This document shows positions 53,857 through 62,705 of a stretch of DNA of 64,000 bases, one piece after another. A model generated the notes under the pieces. It made no database searches and was not told the DNA's origin. It saw only the letters and a list, made by a program, of their open reading frames with translations. Source of the DNA: Pseudomonadota bacterium. GTDB lineage: Bacteria; Bdellovibrionota; Bdellovibrionia; Bdellovibrionales; Bdellovibrionaceae. Numbering within the stretch: position 1 is the stretch's first letter; each line of letters starts with the position of its first letter. The stretch spans positions 16,635 through 80,634 of the forward strand of contig JAJTIC010000052.1 in assembly GCA_021300175.1 (NCBI GenBank), written 5' to 3'. A program made the position numbers and the translations under genes.

Positions 53857-54769
53857 GGTTTGACCTGCACGTTCTTTGATAGATTTTCACTAGGGTCTCT
53901 ATCAGATCGTCTCGTTCTTTTTCGTCCACTATGTAAAGCCCTACAGGAGCTTCGGGATTGGGAACGTTTCTAAAGGCTCTGATAATCTCAGGCGCGTAAA
54001 AATGTTGGGTCTTAGGATCATAAGAGAAGAACTGATCTTTAAAAGGGTAGTTGGAGTCATAGACGCGGAATTCGTATTGGCCTCGGTGGTTGAGGGTCAT
54101 GTCCTTGATCATCACGACATGTTGAACTGTGCGTTGGGGGCGCAAATTCACCAAAGTCATCTTATTTTGTTCTAGATTGGTTTTGAGCTTGAGAAAGCTT
54201 TTCTGATTTTGTGAGCGAGATCGTTCACGATCCCCGCGAATCATTCCTATATTCTGGAGGCGATGAAATCGAATGTTTTGGTAGGTTTCAATGTCATTTT
54301 TAAAATTGCGATGAAAGGCTGCTGTTCTGAATCCTCTCTGATAAGAAGCGAAAGCTTCCTGATTCCAAGGAATCCACTGGAATTGGCGATGAACGGAAAA
54401 GCGCTTTCTGCCTTCCACGTCGAGCCAAGGAATATACTTGCGAAATTGGTTTAGGCTGGATTCTGTCAATTGGGGAGTGGGCTGTAGCTCTGTTCGCCCC
54501 AAGTAGGTGACGAGTCTTTGAGATCTTGAAAGAGACCAGCAGCCAGCTAAATCATAGAGACCCACCGAGAAGGACCAATTCTGTAAAGGAATATGCCACG
54601 CTTTTGTTGTCCGAGTTCGCTGTTGAAAAGAGCGAAGGAAGCTCTCTTTGGTCAAAGTGGAACAATCCAGGTTTGAAACCACGCTGTCAGAGATCAGGTC
54701 ACCGGCTTTTAGGGAGATCGGCAAACAAAAGATCAGACAACACAAAACTAAGGTAGTAGACGCTGGCAT
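53846..54769 (-). CDS. Exported papain-like cysteine hydrolase candidate
   Basis: ATG 54769 has AGGAAG six bases upstream and gives a clean signal peptide (TTLVLCCLIFCLPISLKA); an open frame extends to 54829. The 308-residue product carries a candidate triad C77 (DLAGCWSLSR), H217 (TVQHVVMIKD) and D238 (RVYDSNYPF), the C...GH...YDxNxP layout of papain-like bacterial cysteine hydrolases. The substrate is unknown. The 5' end overlaps the upstream gene by about 70 bases and the 3' end overlaps mscS by 11. Confidence 0.6.
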   Translation of the reverse strand: MPASTTLVLCCLIFCLPISLKAGDLISDSVVSNLDCSTLTKESFLRSFQQRTRTTKAWHIPLQNWSFSVGLYDLAGCWSLSRSQRLVTYLGRTELQPTPQLTESSLNQFRKYIPWLDVEGRKRFSVHRQFQWIPWNQEAFASYQRGFRTAAFHRNFKNDIETYQNIRFHRLQNIGMIRGDRERSRSQNQKSFLKLKTNLEQNKMTLVNLRPQRTVQHVVMIKDMTLNHRGQYEFRVYDSNYPFKDQFFSYDPKTQHFYAPEIIRAFRNVPNPEAPVGLYIVDEKERDDLIETLVKIYQRTCRSNHGR

Positions 54770-55184
54770 TAACATCTTCCTGGGGAAACTCATCCCCTTC
54801 ATCGAATCGAAAGTTTTTAAAAGCCACACTTGATTTTAAATTTATCGAGTACATAGTATTTCCCGGAGGGGGAGTCCCAATCGGGGTGATGTAGGTTTGA
54901 ATTTTACCTTTGTTATGGGTGAGGCCTACTGTTGAATTTCTAAGAGTCATCGCTCCCGCGGCCATATCTTCAATCGCCATTTTCACGGCCTCTACCTTCA
55001 TTTCTTGGAAGTTCTTAAAATCATCTTTAAAGGTAGGATCTTGAAATATTCCAATCAGTGCTTCACCTTTAGCGATGAGGGCTCTCTCAACGATGTTGGG
55101 GTCTGAATGGAAAATTTCGGCAAGAGTTTTGGCGGATGCAAAAACATCAATTTTCGTTTTTTTTGAGCTTTTTCCCACCCTCAC
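54699..55184 (-). CDS. Unknown protein upstream of the papain-like gene
   Basis: The 161 residues from GTG 55184 have no signal peptide (FASAKTLAEIFHSDPNIVERA; FQDPTFKDDFKNFQEMKVEA; NTMYSINLKSSVAFKNF). No strong Shine-Dalgarno is seen, and the 71-base overlap with the next gene is unusual. The sequence reads as real protein, but the start may be wrong. I do not recognise a family. It could be an inhibitor or partner of the cysteine hydrolase (inference). Confidence 0.5.
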   Translation of the reverse strand: MRVGKSSKKTKIDVFASAKTLAEIFHSDPNIVERALIAKGEALIGIFQDPTFKDDFKNFQEMKVEAVKMAIEDMAAGAMTLRNSTVGLTHNKGKIQTYITPIGTPPPGNTMYSINLKSSVAFKNFRFDEGDEFPQEDVNASVYYLSFVLSDLLFADLPKSR

Positions 55185-55309
55185 TAATATGCGACGAAAC
55201 GCCCTTTTTGAGGAGTCCTAATCCTAAATCCCGACCATGGTCCGTAAGCAACCGAAGGTCTTCAGGTTTTGAGAGGTCGTGCCGAAAAGAGACGCGTGAG
55301 GTGGACGTT

Positions 55310-57088
55310 ATGAAATGGCTCAATTCCTTTCGACAATTCGTGATCTACACAGTTTCTTTGAGTTTAGCATGGCCCGCGAACACCTATGCCATGTCCAAAG
55401 ATTCATTCAAAGAGATAAAATCTCTCATCGAGACCTCCGAGATCGCTCAGCGCGAAGTCAGCCTGAAAGATTTCTACTCGAAGAACGTTGCTGCCTTTCC
55501 CACATTTTTACGAATTGAAATTGAAAACATTCTTGCTCAAGATCCACAGGCTAAAATGCCAAAGATCCAAGTCACCAAGCTCAAGGGCGATGACATTCAG
55601 ATTTCCTTTGTTTGGGGAGGAAAGTCGCAGTCCCTCATTCTTACGGATAATGAAAAGGGATTTGCTAAAATGGGCGATGTGGTCTTTTCACGAGAAGATC
55701 TCTATAACCATGATCAGCTCATCAAAAAGCTAGAAATCGCTTCTCAAGTCAAAGAAGGCCAGTGGCGATCCGTGCCCGAAGCTTTTGCCAGGGACTATCA
55801 TTTACTTTCCGCTCGTCAAATGGGGGAACTTACTTTGACCGACCGCGAACGCTACATCAAAGACATTCGCGATCTCATGGAAGCTGTGGAGAAAGTCCAA
55901 AATAAAAGACTAAGTCAACAGCAAAAACCGGTGAAGACTTCTTTGAATGACTTTGATCTATTCTGGGGAGCTATCCTTGAAAAAGCTCATGCGAGTGGTT
56001 CTTTTGTGGGCCAAGCATGTGTGGTCGCCGGTTTTCCCTCGCGCACGGATTCGGTGAAGACGGGGCGAGATGCGGGAAAAATTGTTTGTTCTTTTGAACG
56101 CGTTCCTCAAGGAGCGAACACGTGTGGATCTGGTCAAATGAGCTGCAACCCTGCCTTCTACGGCACTCAAGAGGGCGGTCAGAGTTTTTGTGTCAGTCAA
56201 AAAAACGATGCCACTTCTCAGTGTAATCAAAAAGCGGCAGATACAACCCGCAAGATGGCAGCAGAATTCAATCCCGACAAACCGGGCCGAGTGGCATCAC
56301 AGTGGGAGGCTGACCGGCAAGCGATTGAAAGCGAGCTTGCTCGAGCCATCGAATCTTGTCGAATGAATGCTTCAGCACTCCGCGAGCCAGCTCGCGGCGG
56401 CTTGAATGCTGACCAAGCTGCGACCTGTGTAGAGCTTGAAAAAAGGCTTGTAAGAATCAAAGCCTATACTTGCCAACCTGCTGATTCCAACAATGCTTTC
56501 TTTAAAGCTTATGAAAACTGGTGTGCTCCTGCAAGGCAGCCAGGAAATTCGGGCGGTGAGGAAGCTCCGCCTGCAGATTGTAATGACCGACAAAGTGGGG
56601 TTCTACCTAGGCCAACTCCTCCAGCGGATTGTAATGAAGGGACGCCTGCACGTCCTTCAGGTCCTCCAGGGACACTATTATGTTCTAACTTGCCCCGAGG
56701 ACAGTACGTTCGTGACAGTGCCGATGATAAGGCCTGTGAAAATGGGATCGGATCAGTGACCACTGGAGATTGGTGTTCAAAAGGTTCGCCAGGTACAAGT
56801 TGTTCTGCTGATCAAAATAATCCCGATTGTGTTCAAGTTTTCAAATGCTCAACCCAGCCCAGTCAGGCCATTTCAACAGCCGCGGCAGGCAGCTCAGGCT
56901 CTGGAAAGAAGAAAAGTGACTGGGTCAAATGGGCAGCTATTTTTGGTGGTGGAATCCTGATGTTCTGGGCAGCGTCTGCTTTGACGAAGCGATGGACCAG
57001 AGACTTCGTGAATGCCAATGTGCCGGCAACGCCTATTCCGCCGATCACAGTACCGCCGACACCGACGATCCCTCGAGGGGCTCGATAA
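55310..57088 (+). CDS. Exported Cys-rich protein with C-terminal membrane anchor
   Basis: ATG 55310 gives 592 residues and has GAGGTGG upstream; the longer open frame to 55136 is not supported. It has a signal peptide (about 1-27, ending TYA) and a helical domain. Two Cys-rich stretches follow (CVVAGFP, KIVCSFERV, NTCGSGQMSCNPAFYG, FCVSQ, TSQCNQ; later CNDRQ, CNEGTP, LLCSNLPRG, CSADQNNPDCVQVFKC). Next come a Ser/Gly/Lys linker, a membrane segment (WAAIFGGGILMFWAASAL, about 550-570) and a Pro/Thr-rich tail. The topology suggests a surface protein held in a membrane. No known family is recognised. Confidence 0.75.
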   Translation: MKWLNSFRQFVIYTVSLSLAWPANTYAMSKDSFKEIKSLIETSEIAQREVSLKDFYSKNVAAFPTFLRIEIENILAQDPQAKMPKIQVTKLKGDDIQISFVWGGKSQSLILTDNEKGFAKMGDVVFSREDLYNHDQLIKKLEIASQVKEGQWRSVPEAFARDYHLLSARQMGELTLTDRERYIKDIRDLMEAVEKVQNKRLSQQQKPVKTSLNDFDLFWGAILEKAHASGSFVGQACVVAGFPSRTDSVKTGRDAGKIVCSFERVPQGANTCGSGQMSCNPAFYGTQEGGQSFCVSQKNDATSQCNQKAADTTRKMAAEFNPDKPGRVASQWEADRQAIESELARAIESCRMNASALREPARGGLNADQAATCVELEKRLVRIKAYTCQPADSNNAFFKAYENWCAPARQPGNSGGEEAPPADCNDRQSGVLPRPTPPADCNEGTPARPSGPPGTLLCSNLPRGQYVRDSADDKACENGIGSVTTGDWCSKGSPGTSCSADQNNPDCVQVFKCSTQPSQAISTAAAGSSGSGKKKSDWVKWAAIFGGGILMFWAASALTKRWTRDFVNANVPATPIPPITVPPTPTIPRGAR

Positions 57089-57119
57089 GTTCTCTAAAAA
57101 AAAGAAAAAGCTCAATGAG

Positions 57120-57154
57120 CGAGGCTAAATAGACTTTAGTCTCGTTCTGTCTTT
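57120..57154 (+). terminator. Intrinsic terminator after the Cys-rich anchored protein
   Basis: CGAGGCTAAA (57120-57129) pairs with TTTAGTCTCG (57135-57144), one G-U, around TAGAC. T-rich TTCTGTCTTT follows. A second small stem, GCTCAATGAGC, lies just before it. Confidence 0.55.
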
Positions 57155-57194
57155 GCGGCGGCAGTGATAGACTGAACTCTCTGGGAGGGCGCCC

Positions 57195-57755
57195 ATGGAA
57201 CTAGAAACTCCGGAGATATCAAGACGGCATCCAACGCCAGAGATTAGCGAGCGAACTCCAACTCCCTCGAGGCTCAAGAAAGCTTTCGAGAAAACTTCAA
57301 GGCTTGAAGATATTTTAGAAATTCCTACTTTTCATCGCCAATCTGGCGGTCGAAAAAAGGGTTGGCGATTGATTGCTTGGAATTGGATGGCGGCTCTGAT
57401 CGATGGCTTAATTCTGCTGAGCTTTGGTTTAGGGCTCGCCGCTTTGGGGCTCACCACTTTGCGATTAGAGTGGATTCTCCCCGCAAGCGCATTTCTCTAT
57501 TTGTGCATCAGTCGAGTGTTTTTAGGTTACAGCTTGGGGGAGTGGGCCTGTGATTTACGCGTAGGCACCATTGAGCAGCGCCTGCATCCGAAGTACTCCC
57601 TGAGAGTGGTGACCCGCATGGCTTTGATCTTTGGAACTGGCGTGATTGTCTTGCCATTGATATCTATGCTTTTTCGTCGCGACTTAGTGGGCCGCTTGAC
57701 ACGCACTGAGCTTATTGAGCCCTTGAACTTGAAATCAGTGAGTCAAAGTCGCTAG
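57195..57755 (+). CDS. RDD-family membrane protein
   Basis: The 186 residues have a ~50-residue hydrophilic Pro/Thr/Ser N-terminus. Membrane segments follow in RDD style: WRLIAWNWMAALIDGLILLS (the R...D start), then LFLYLCISRVFLGYSLGEWA is approximated by SAFLYLCISRVFLGYSLGEW, LRVGTIEQRLHPKYSLRVVT, and VIVLPLISMLFRRDLVGRLT. Such proteins are small membrane proteins of mostly unknown role. GGGAGGG precedes the ATG. The last 21 bases overlap the convergent RlmC-like gene. Confidence 0.75.
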   Translation: MELETPEISRRHPTPEISERTPTPSRLKKAFEKTSRLEDILEIPTFHRQSGGRKKGWRLIAWNWMAALIDGLILLSFGLGLAALGLTTLRLEWILPASAFLYLCISRVFLGYSLGEWACDLRVGTIEQRLHPKYSLRVVTRMALIFGTGVIVLPLISMLFRRDLVGRLTRTELIEPLNLKSVSQSR

Positions 57756-58829
57756 GATTTCAAGATGTGGAGTATGGGGAAATTGATCGATCACAACGAT
57801 CTCTCGGACTCGATAGTTCTTTGTTTTGAGCACTTCATAATCTCGAGCAAATGACTCTAAAAAGCAGGACATATAGATTAAATTTTTTCCGGTGGGTAAA
57901 ACTTCTGCGAGCTTCATGAGTCCTGATCTCGGGGGATTCACAATCACCGTCTCATAATCCTTTTCTGTGATTTGAGGTGACCTTTGAAAATCACCGCTCA
58001 GTGATCGAATTCGATCTTTGAACTGCCCTTGAGTTTTTAAGGTCGTTTCCAAAGCTTTCAAAGCATATAAATCGTTCTCAAAAGCAATCACTTCGCGGCT
58101 GGAGCCTGCTGCGGGGAAGGTGAGAGTCCCAAGACCTGAGCCGAACTCGAGAACTCGGCGAGCTCCCAAGGAGTCAAGAATCCTTTGAAGTTCGCGGGCA
58201 ATGACTTTCTGAGCGGGGAGTCCTGTTTGAGTGAAAGCCGCAATGGTGCCTAAGAGGGGGATCGCTTGTTCGTCATGAAAAGTCTGAGCCCAAGGAAGAA
58301 AGGCCCATTCTTTGAGAAGCTTGGGTTCTCCATTTTGAAAAGTCAGAGGCTTTCTTTTTTGACCGATCTCCACATGAAAATTTTCTGAGAGGCTCTGAAG
58401 AAGGCTTTTTTCTTGGAAAAGTTGATGCGCATCTTCGTGAGAAAAATCGAGCCAAACTCCAGTCATCCCCGAAGGCGATTGCCGAAGACGGAGAGAGCCT
58501 TTTTTAATGGGGAAAGAAAACTCTTGGAGTTTCTGAAGTGCTTTCTCAAGCCCCGGGGTCGCAACTTCACAAGAATCAAGTTTGAACACTTTTTGGTGTT
58601 CCCCTGGGAACCCAAGAGTGCCATCCTCGATTCTGAGATCGAGGTGGGATCTAAAGTGGTCTTGTGATGGGACTAAATAAGAAATCTCTTTCAAGGAAGG
58701 AAAAAGAGCTAAAACTTGATCCATTTTCAGCGCCTTTTGCGATTCAGCATCTTGCTGAATCCAAGAGCAGTTTCGACATCGAATGCCATAGCTGCACTCA
58801 AGCTTGTTCGTGACCTTATTGAAGGGCAT
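57735..58829 (-). CDS. rlmC: RlmC-like 23S rRNA (uracil-5)-methyltransferase
   Basis: The 364 residues match the TrmA/RumA family, closest in pattern to RlmC: iron-sulfur Cys C12, C18, C21 (ECSYGIRCRNCSW) and C87 (KLDSCEVA). The SAM-binding RRVLEFGSGLGTLTFPAAG, the NPPRSGL motif (Asn as in RlmC rather than Asp), the catalytic Cys in YMSCFLESFARDY and FPHTPHLEILATL at the C-terminus also fit. RlmC makes m5U747 in E. coli. The substrate here is not proven and RlmD/TrmA cannot be fully excluded. It is divergent from the M28 peptidase gene across 29 bases. Confidence 0.8.
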   Translation of the reverse strand: MPFNKVTNKLECSYGIRCRNCSWIQQDAESQKALKMDQVLALFPSLKEISYLVPSQDHFRSHLDLRIEDGTLGFPGEHQKVFKLDSCEVATPGLEKALQKLQEFSFPIKKGSLRLRQSPSGMTGVWLDFSHEDAHQLFQEKSLLQSLSENFHVEIGQKRKPLTFQNGEPKLLKEWAFLPWAQTFHDEQAIPLLGTIAAFTQTGLPAQKVIARELQRILDSLGARRVLEFGSGLGTLTFPAAGSSREVIAFENDLYALKALETTLKTQGQFKDRIRSLSGDFQRSPQITEKDYETVIVNPPRSGLMKLAEVLPTGKNLIYMSCFLESFARDYEVLKTKNYRVREIVVIDQFPHTPHLEILATLTH

Positions 58830-58858
58830 AGTGTGAGGACCTTAAAGGGAGTTAGAGT

Positions 58859-61741
58859 ATGCGGTCAATTTTTATTCCACTGTCGGGTCTTCTCATCGGT
58901 GTTGGTGTGGCGTTCGCGGCCTCTTTTGCGCAGGCGCCATCGGAAGCGTCACCTTTTTTCAAGAACATGAAGCAAATCACTTTTGAAGGCCCCCGGACGG
59001 GTGAGGGATACTTCTCTGCGAATGGCCAAAAGATGGTTTTTCAAAGTGAGCGCCATGAAGGAAATCCTTTTTACCAAATCTATCTTCTTGATCTTAAAAC
59101 AGGAGAAACTCAAAAAATCTCAACGGGAACTGGGAATACGACATGTGCGTGGATTCACCCCGATAACCAACGGATTATGTTTTCTTCCACTCACCTTGAT
59201 CCAGGCTTTGCAGAGAAAGTGAAAGCAGAGCTCACTGAAAGAGCGAGTCCCGTGAAAAAGCGCTATTCATGGTCCTACGACGAGCACTACGATATTTTTG
59301 AGCGCAATTTAAAAAATCAAAAACTTAAAAGACTCACCAAAGAAAAGGGCTATGATGCGGAGGGCTCCTACTCGCCTGACGGAAAGTGGATTGCTTTTGC
59401 CAGCAACCGCAAAGGATATGAAAAGAACCTGCCTGAAGAAGATCGTAAGATCTTTGAAAAAGATTCTTCTTACATGATGGATATTTACATCATGAAGGCG
59501 GATGGCACCCAAGTGAAGCAGCTCACCACAGCCAAAGGCTACGATGGGGGACCTTTCTTCTCAGCGGATGGAAAGAAAATCACTTGGAGGCGTTTTACTC
59601 CGAATGGACAGATCGCTGAAATTTGGACCATGAATATGGATGGGTCTGAGCAAAAGCAGATCACGCGATTGGGAATGATGTCATGGGCGCCTTATTTTCA
59701 TCCCTCGGGCGATTACATCATCTTTGCGAGCAATAAAGAAGGGTACACCAATTTTGAGCTCTACATGGTGGATGCAAAAGGACTCAAGGATCCTGTGCGA
59801 GTGACTTTTCTTGAAGGCTTTGATGGGCTTCCGGTGTTTTCTCCCGATGGAAGTAAGATTTCTTTCACTCGCCGAGGCGACAAGGGTGATAGTCAAATCT
59901 ATCTGGCGGATTGGAATGATAAAGCAGCAAGACGGGCGCTTGGCCTTCCTGAGAAAACTCCAAGAGTGTCCCATTCAAGTCCTGAAATTAAAATGGAGGA
60001 TCTTCGAGCCTGGGCAGAGTTTTTAGCAAGCCCCTTCATGAATGGACGAAAACCAGGATCGGACGAAGAAAAAGTATACACTCAAGCGATCGCCGATTTT
60101 TTTAAAGATTTGGGTCTTGTACCTTTGATCGGCAACTCTTTCTTTCATGAGTTTGAATTTACTTCCGGTGTGCAGTTAGGAGCTGCCAACAGTGCAGAGC
60201 TCAATTTTCCAAATGGGAAAAAGCAAGTTCTCAAAGTGAATGAAGACTTTGTTCCTTTGTCTTTTTCTAAGCAAGGGGAGTTTCCAGCAGCTGATGTGGT
60301 TTTTGTGGGTTATGGTTTAAAAGCTCCAGGTGATGGAAAATTTAAGACTTATGATTCGTATGCCGGTGTTGATGTGGCTGGGAAATGGGCTTTGGCTTTT
60401 CGAGATATTCCTGAGGAAGTCCCTAATGAGCAAAGGATTTTTCTCAACTCGTTTTCACGACTTCAGCACAAAGCGCTTGCAGCCAAACAGTCAGGAGCTG
60501 TGGGTTTGCTTCTTGTAAATGGACCACAGAGCACATCACGAAAGCTGTTAGCTTTAAGATTTGATGGGGCTCAAGCCATGGACTCTGGCATTCCAGTGCT
60601 GCATTTATCAAATGAGGCCGCCGAAGAGCTCTTAACTAAGTCTGGTAAAAATTTAAAAGAGCTCCAAAAAGCCAACGACAAAGGAGAGATCTTCACGGCT
60701 GTGAAACTCTCTTCCAGGCTCAGGGCTCAGGTCAGTCTTGAATTCGAGAGAACCAAAGCCCTGAATGTCCTGGCAAAACTTGCTACGGGGAAAGGAAATT
60801 CTCGTCCTGTTTCTATCATTGGTGCTCATGGGGACCATCTTGGGACAGGGGAAATGGGGAGCAGTCTTGCACAAGGAAAAGAACAAGGACAAATTCACTA
60901 TGGAGCAGATGATAACGCTTCGGGTGTGTCAGCTGTGATGGAAATGGCTCAAGCTTTTGCGAAAAATCCTCCGAAGAATTTGCAATCCGATTTGGGATTT
61001 GCCATTTGGTCGGCCGAAGAAGTCGGGCTGATTGGTGCTGAGAGATTTTTAGAGGATGCCAAGCAAATGAAAATCTCAAATTACTTTAATCTAGATATGG
61101 TGGGGCGTTACCGAGAAAAACTTCATGTTCAAAGTGTGGGATCTGCTAAAGAATGGAAAAGTCTCATTGAGAGGGTTATTCCAAAAACAGATTTAAGCTT
61201 AACTCTGACAGATGATCCTTATTTGCCGACAGATTCTATGGCTTTTTATATGAAGTCCATTCCAACCTTGCACTTTTTCACCGGAGCTCATAGTGAGTAT
61301 CACACCCCCAGGGATACAGTGGATAAGCTGAATTTTGAAGGACTCCATCAAGTGACAGAGTTCGTGCAAGGACTTGTGGTTTCAGCGAATCAAAAAGGTC
61401 AAAGCTTAAGCTACTTGAAGGTCGAAGGCTCACAAAAGCAAATGCAGGGGAGAAGTTTTCGAATTTATTTGGGAACGATTCCTGATTATGCGGGTGAGAA
61501 AGTCAAAGGTGTGAAGATTTCAGGCACAGCCAAGGAAAGTCCTGCTGAGAAAGCCGGACTTTTACCAGGGGATGTGATTGTGGAGCTTGCAAAAACTAAA
61601 GTGGAAAACATTTACGACTACGTTTACTTACTGCAAAGTATGAAACCCAACGAAGTGACTAATGTGAAAGTTCAGCGGCAGGGGCGGCAGGGGCAAATTC
61701 AGATTCAAGAAATGCAGATCACCCCGCAGTTGAAAGAATAA
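58859..61741 (+). CDS. Exported multidomain M28 aminopeptidase (TolB-like propeller + PA + M28 + PDZ)
   Basis: The 960 residues start with a signal peptide (about 1-25, ending AQA). A TolB/PD40-type beta-propeller follows (about 30-370: GEGYFSANGQKMVFQS, AEGSYSPDGKWIAFAS, GGPFFSADGKKITWRR, SWAPYFHPSGDYIIFA, GLPVFSPDGSKISFTR). A PA domain is at about 480-610, and an M28 metallopeptidase has zinc ligands in IGAHGDHLGTG, GADDNASGVSA, SAEEVGLIGA, NLDMVGR and HSEYHTPRDTVDK. A PDZ domain closes the protein (GLLPGDVIVEL, about 900). GGGAG precedes the ATG. It should digest peptides outside the cell or in the periplasm, as suits a predator or proteolytic lifestyle. Confidence 0.92.
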   Translation: MRSIFIPLSGLLIGVGVAFAASFAQAPSEASPFFKNMKQITFEGPRTGEGYFSANGQKMVFQSERHEGNPFYQIYLLDLKTGETQKISTGTGNTTCAWIHPDNQRIMFSSTHLDPGFAEKVKAELTERASPVKKRYSWSYDEHYDIFERNLKNQKLKRLTKEKGYDAEGSYSPDGKWIAFASNRKGYEKNLPEEDRKIFEKDSSYMMDIYIMKADGTQVKQLTTAKGYDGGPFFSADGKKITWRRFTPNGQIAEIWTMNMDGSEQKQITRLGMMSWAPYFHPSGDYIIFASNKEGYTNFELYMVDAKGLKDPVRVTFLEGFDGLPVFSPDGSKISFTRRGDKGDSQIYLADWNDKAARRALGLPEKTPRVSHSSPEIKMEDLRAWAEFLASPFMNGRKPGSDEEKVYTQAIADFFKDLGLVPLIGNSFFHEFEFTSGVQLGAANSAELNFPNGKKQVLKVNEDFVPLSFSKQGEFPAADVVFVGYGLKAPGDGKFKTYDSYAGVDVAGKWALAFRDIPEEVPNEQRIFLNSFSRLQHKALAAKQSGAVGLLLVNGPQSTSRKLLALRFDGAQAMDSGIPVLHLSNEAAEELLTKSGKNLKELQKANDKGEIFTAVKLSSRLRAQVSLEFERTKALNVLAKLATGKGNSRPVSIIGAHGDHLGTGEMGSSLAQGKEQGQIHYGADDNASGVSAVMEMAQAFAKNPPKNLQSDLGFAIWSAEEVGLIGAERFLEDAKQMKISNYFNLDMVGRYREKLHVQSVGSAKEWKSLIERVIPKTDLSLTLTDDPYLPTDSMAFYMKSIPTLHFFTGAHSEYHTPRDTVDKLNFEGLHQVTEFVQGLVVSANQKGQSLSYLKVEGSQKQMQGRSFRIYLGTIPDYAGEKVKGVKISGTAKESPAEKAGLLPGDVIVELAKTKVENIYDYVYLLQSMKPNEVTNVKVQRQGRQGQIQIQEMQITPQLKE

Positions 61742-61765
61742 CTACCAAGGAATCTGAAGCATTGA

Positions 61766-61991
61766 TCATCGGGTCTTCAGGAAGTTCCTAAGTCCTGTAC
61801 CATCGAATTTAAAAGTATTGTCCCCATCTTGGGCATACTCAAGAACTTCCTTAGTCGTGACTTGGCACTGATTACCTTGGCCGTCAAAGAAATTGGACTT
61901 TCATCTTGGATGGACTCCTGTGTCTGAACTCGCTGGAGTCATCAGTGGCACGACGGAAAAAAGCCATCAGAATAATTGATTTCAAATTCAT
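61766..61991 (-). pseudogene. Decayed gene for a small exported protein
   Basis: The minus strand starts with ATG at 61991 (MNLKSIILM, then a hydrophobic signal-like stretch). The frame breaks near a run of six T; the +1 frame continues as FSVVPLMTPASSDTGVHPR, then an in-frame TGA, then KSNFFDGQGNQCQ, VTTKEVLEYAQDGDNTFKFD, GTGLRNFLKTR and a stop at 61766. The joined reading looks like a signal peptide plus a ~45-residue mature protein with one frameshift and one nonsense change. It fills most of the 61742-62045 gap. Confidence 0.5.
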
Positions 61992-62045
61992 TCTCCTACC
62001 CTCTGTGGTTTCAATGTGGTTAGCATAGCCAAAAGGTATGAAGTT

Positions 62046-62705
62046 ATGAAAAAAGTTCTCCTGTTAGGTGCTACTGGACTTGTTGGTGAAATCACTTTAA
62101 ACATGCTTCTGGAAAATCCAATAATTGAGCAAGTGATTGTGTTTTCTCGTCGAGAAATCACTTTAACTCCTAGTCTCAAGTCTGAACAAAACATAAAACT
62201 AAGAATGTATGTAGATGATGTTTCCAAGCTTTTGCAGAACACAAAAATCAAAGTGGATGTGTGCATTTCCTGCTTAGGAACCACCATTACTAAAGCGGGA
62301 TCTCAGGAAAAATTTCGAACTGTCGATTATGACTTGGTTTTACAGCTTGCTCACTGGGCTGAAAGAAATCAATGTCCAAAAATGGCAGTGGTTTCAGCAT
62401 TGGGCGCGGATCCAAATTCAAAAATTTTCTATAACAGGGTCAAGGGGGAGGTGGAGCGAGATCTCAAAAAAACTTCCCTGCAGCTGTTAATCTTGCAGCC
62501 ATCTCTGTTATCGGGCGAAAGACAAGAGTTTCGGCTGTGGGAACAGCTCGCCTTAAAACTAGCACCGCTTTACCTTTGGATGCTTCAAGGGTCGCTCAAG
62601 AAATACAGGCCCACCCCTGCAGTTTCGGTGGCCGAGTGTTTAGTGGATTGGGTTACTGCTGGGGACAGCACTTCTTCAGTCAAAGTGCAAGTTCAGCATC
62701 TGTAA
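62046..62705 (+). CDS. NAD(P)-binding oxidoreductase-like protein (atypical SDR)
   Basis: The 219 residues start with a Rossmann dinucleotide motif (KKVLLLGATGLVGEITLNML), then VDVCISCLGTTITKAGS and KMAVVSALGADPNSKIFYNR with YNRVKGEVE (Tyr/Lys), LQLLILQPSLLSG. This is the NAD(P)H-binding HTATIP2/YwnB-like layout of atypical short-chain dehydrogenases. ATG 62046 is preferred over 62016 because the Rossmann motif starts right after it and AAAGG lies upstream. The substrate is unknown. Confidence 0.8.
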   Translation: MKKVLLLGATGLVGEITLNMLLENPIIEQVIVFSRREITLTPSLKSEQNIKLRMYVDDVSKLLQNTKIKVDVCISCLGTTITKAGSQEKFRTVDYDLVLQLAHWAERNQCPKMAVVSALGADPNSKIFYNRVKGEVERDLKKTSLQLLILQPSLLSGERQEFRLWEQLALKLAPLYLWMLQGSLKKYRPTPAVSVAECLVDWVTAGDSTSSVKVQVQHL

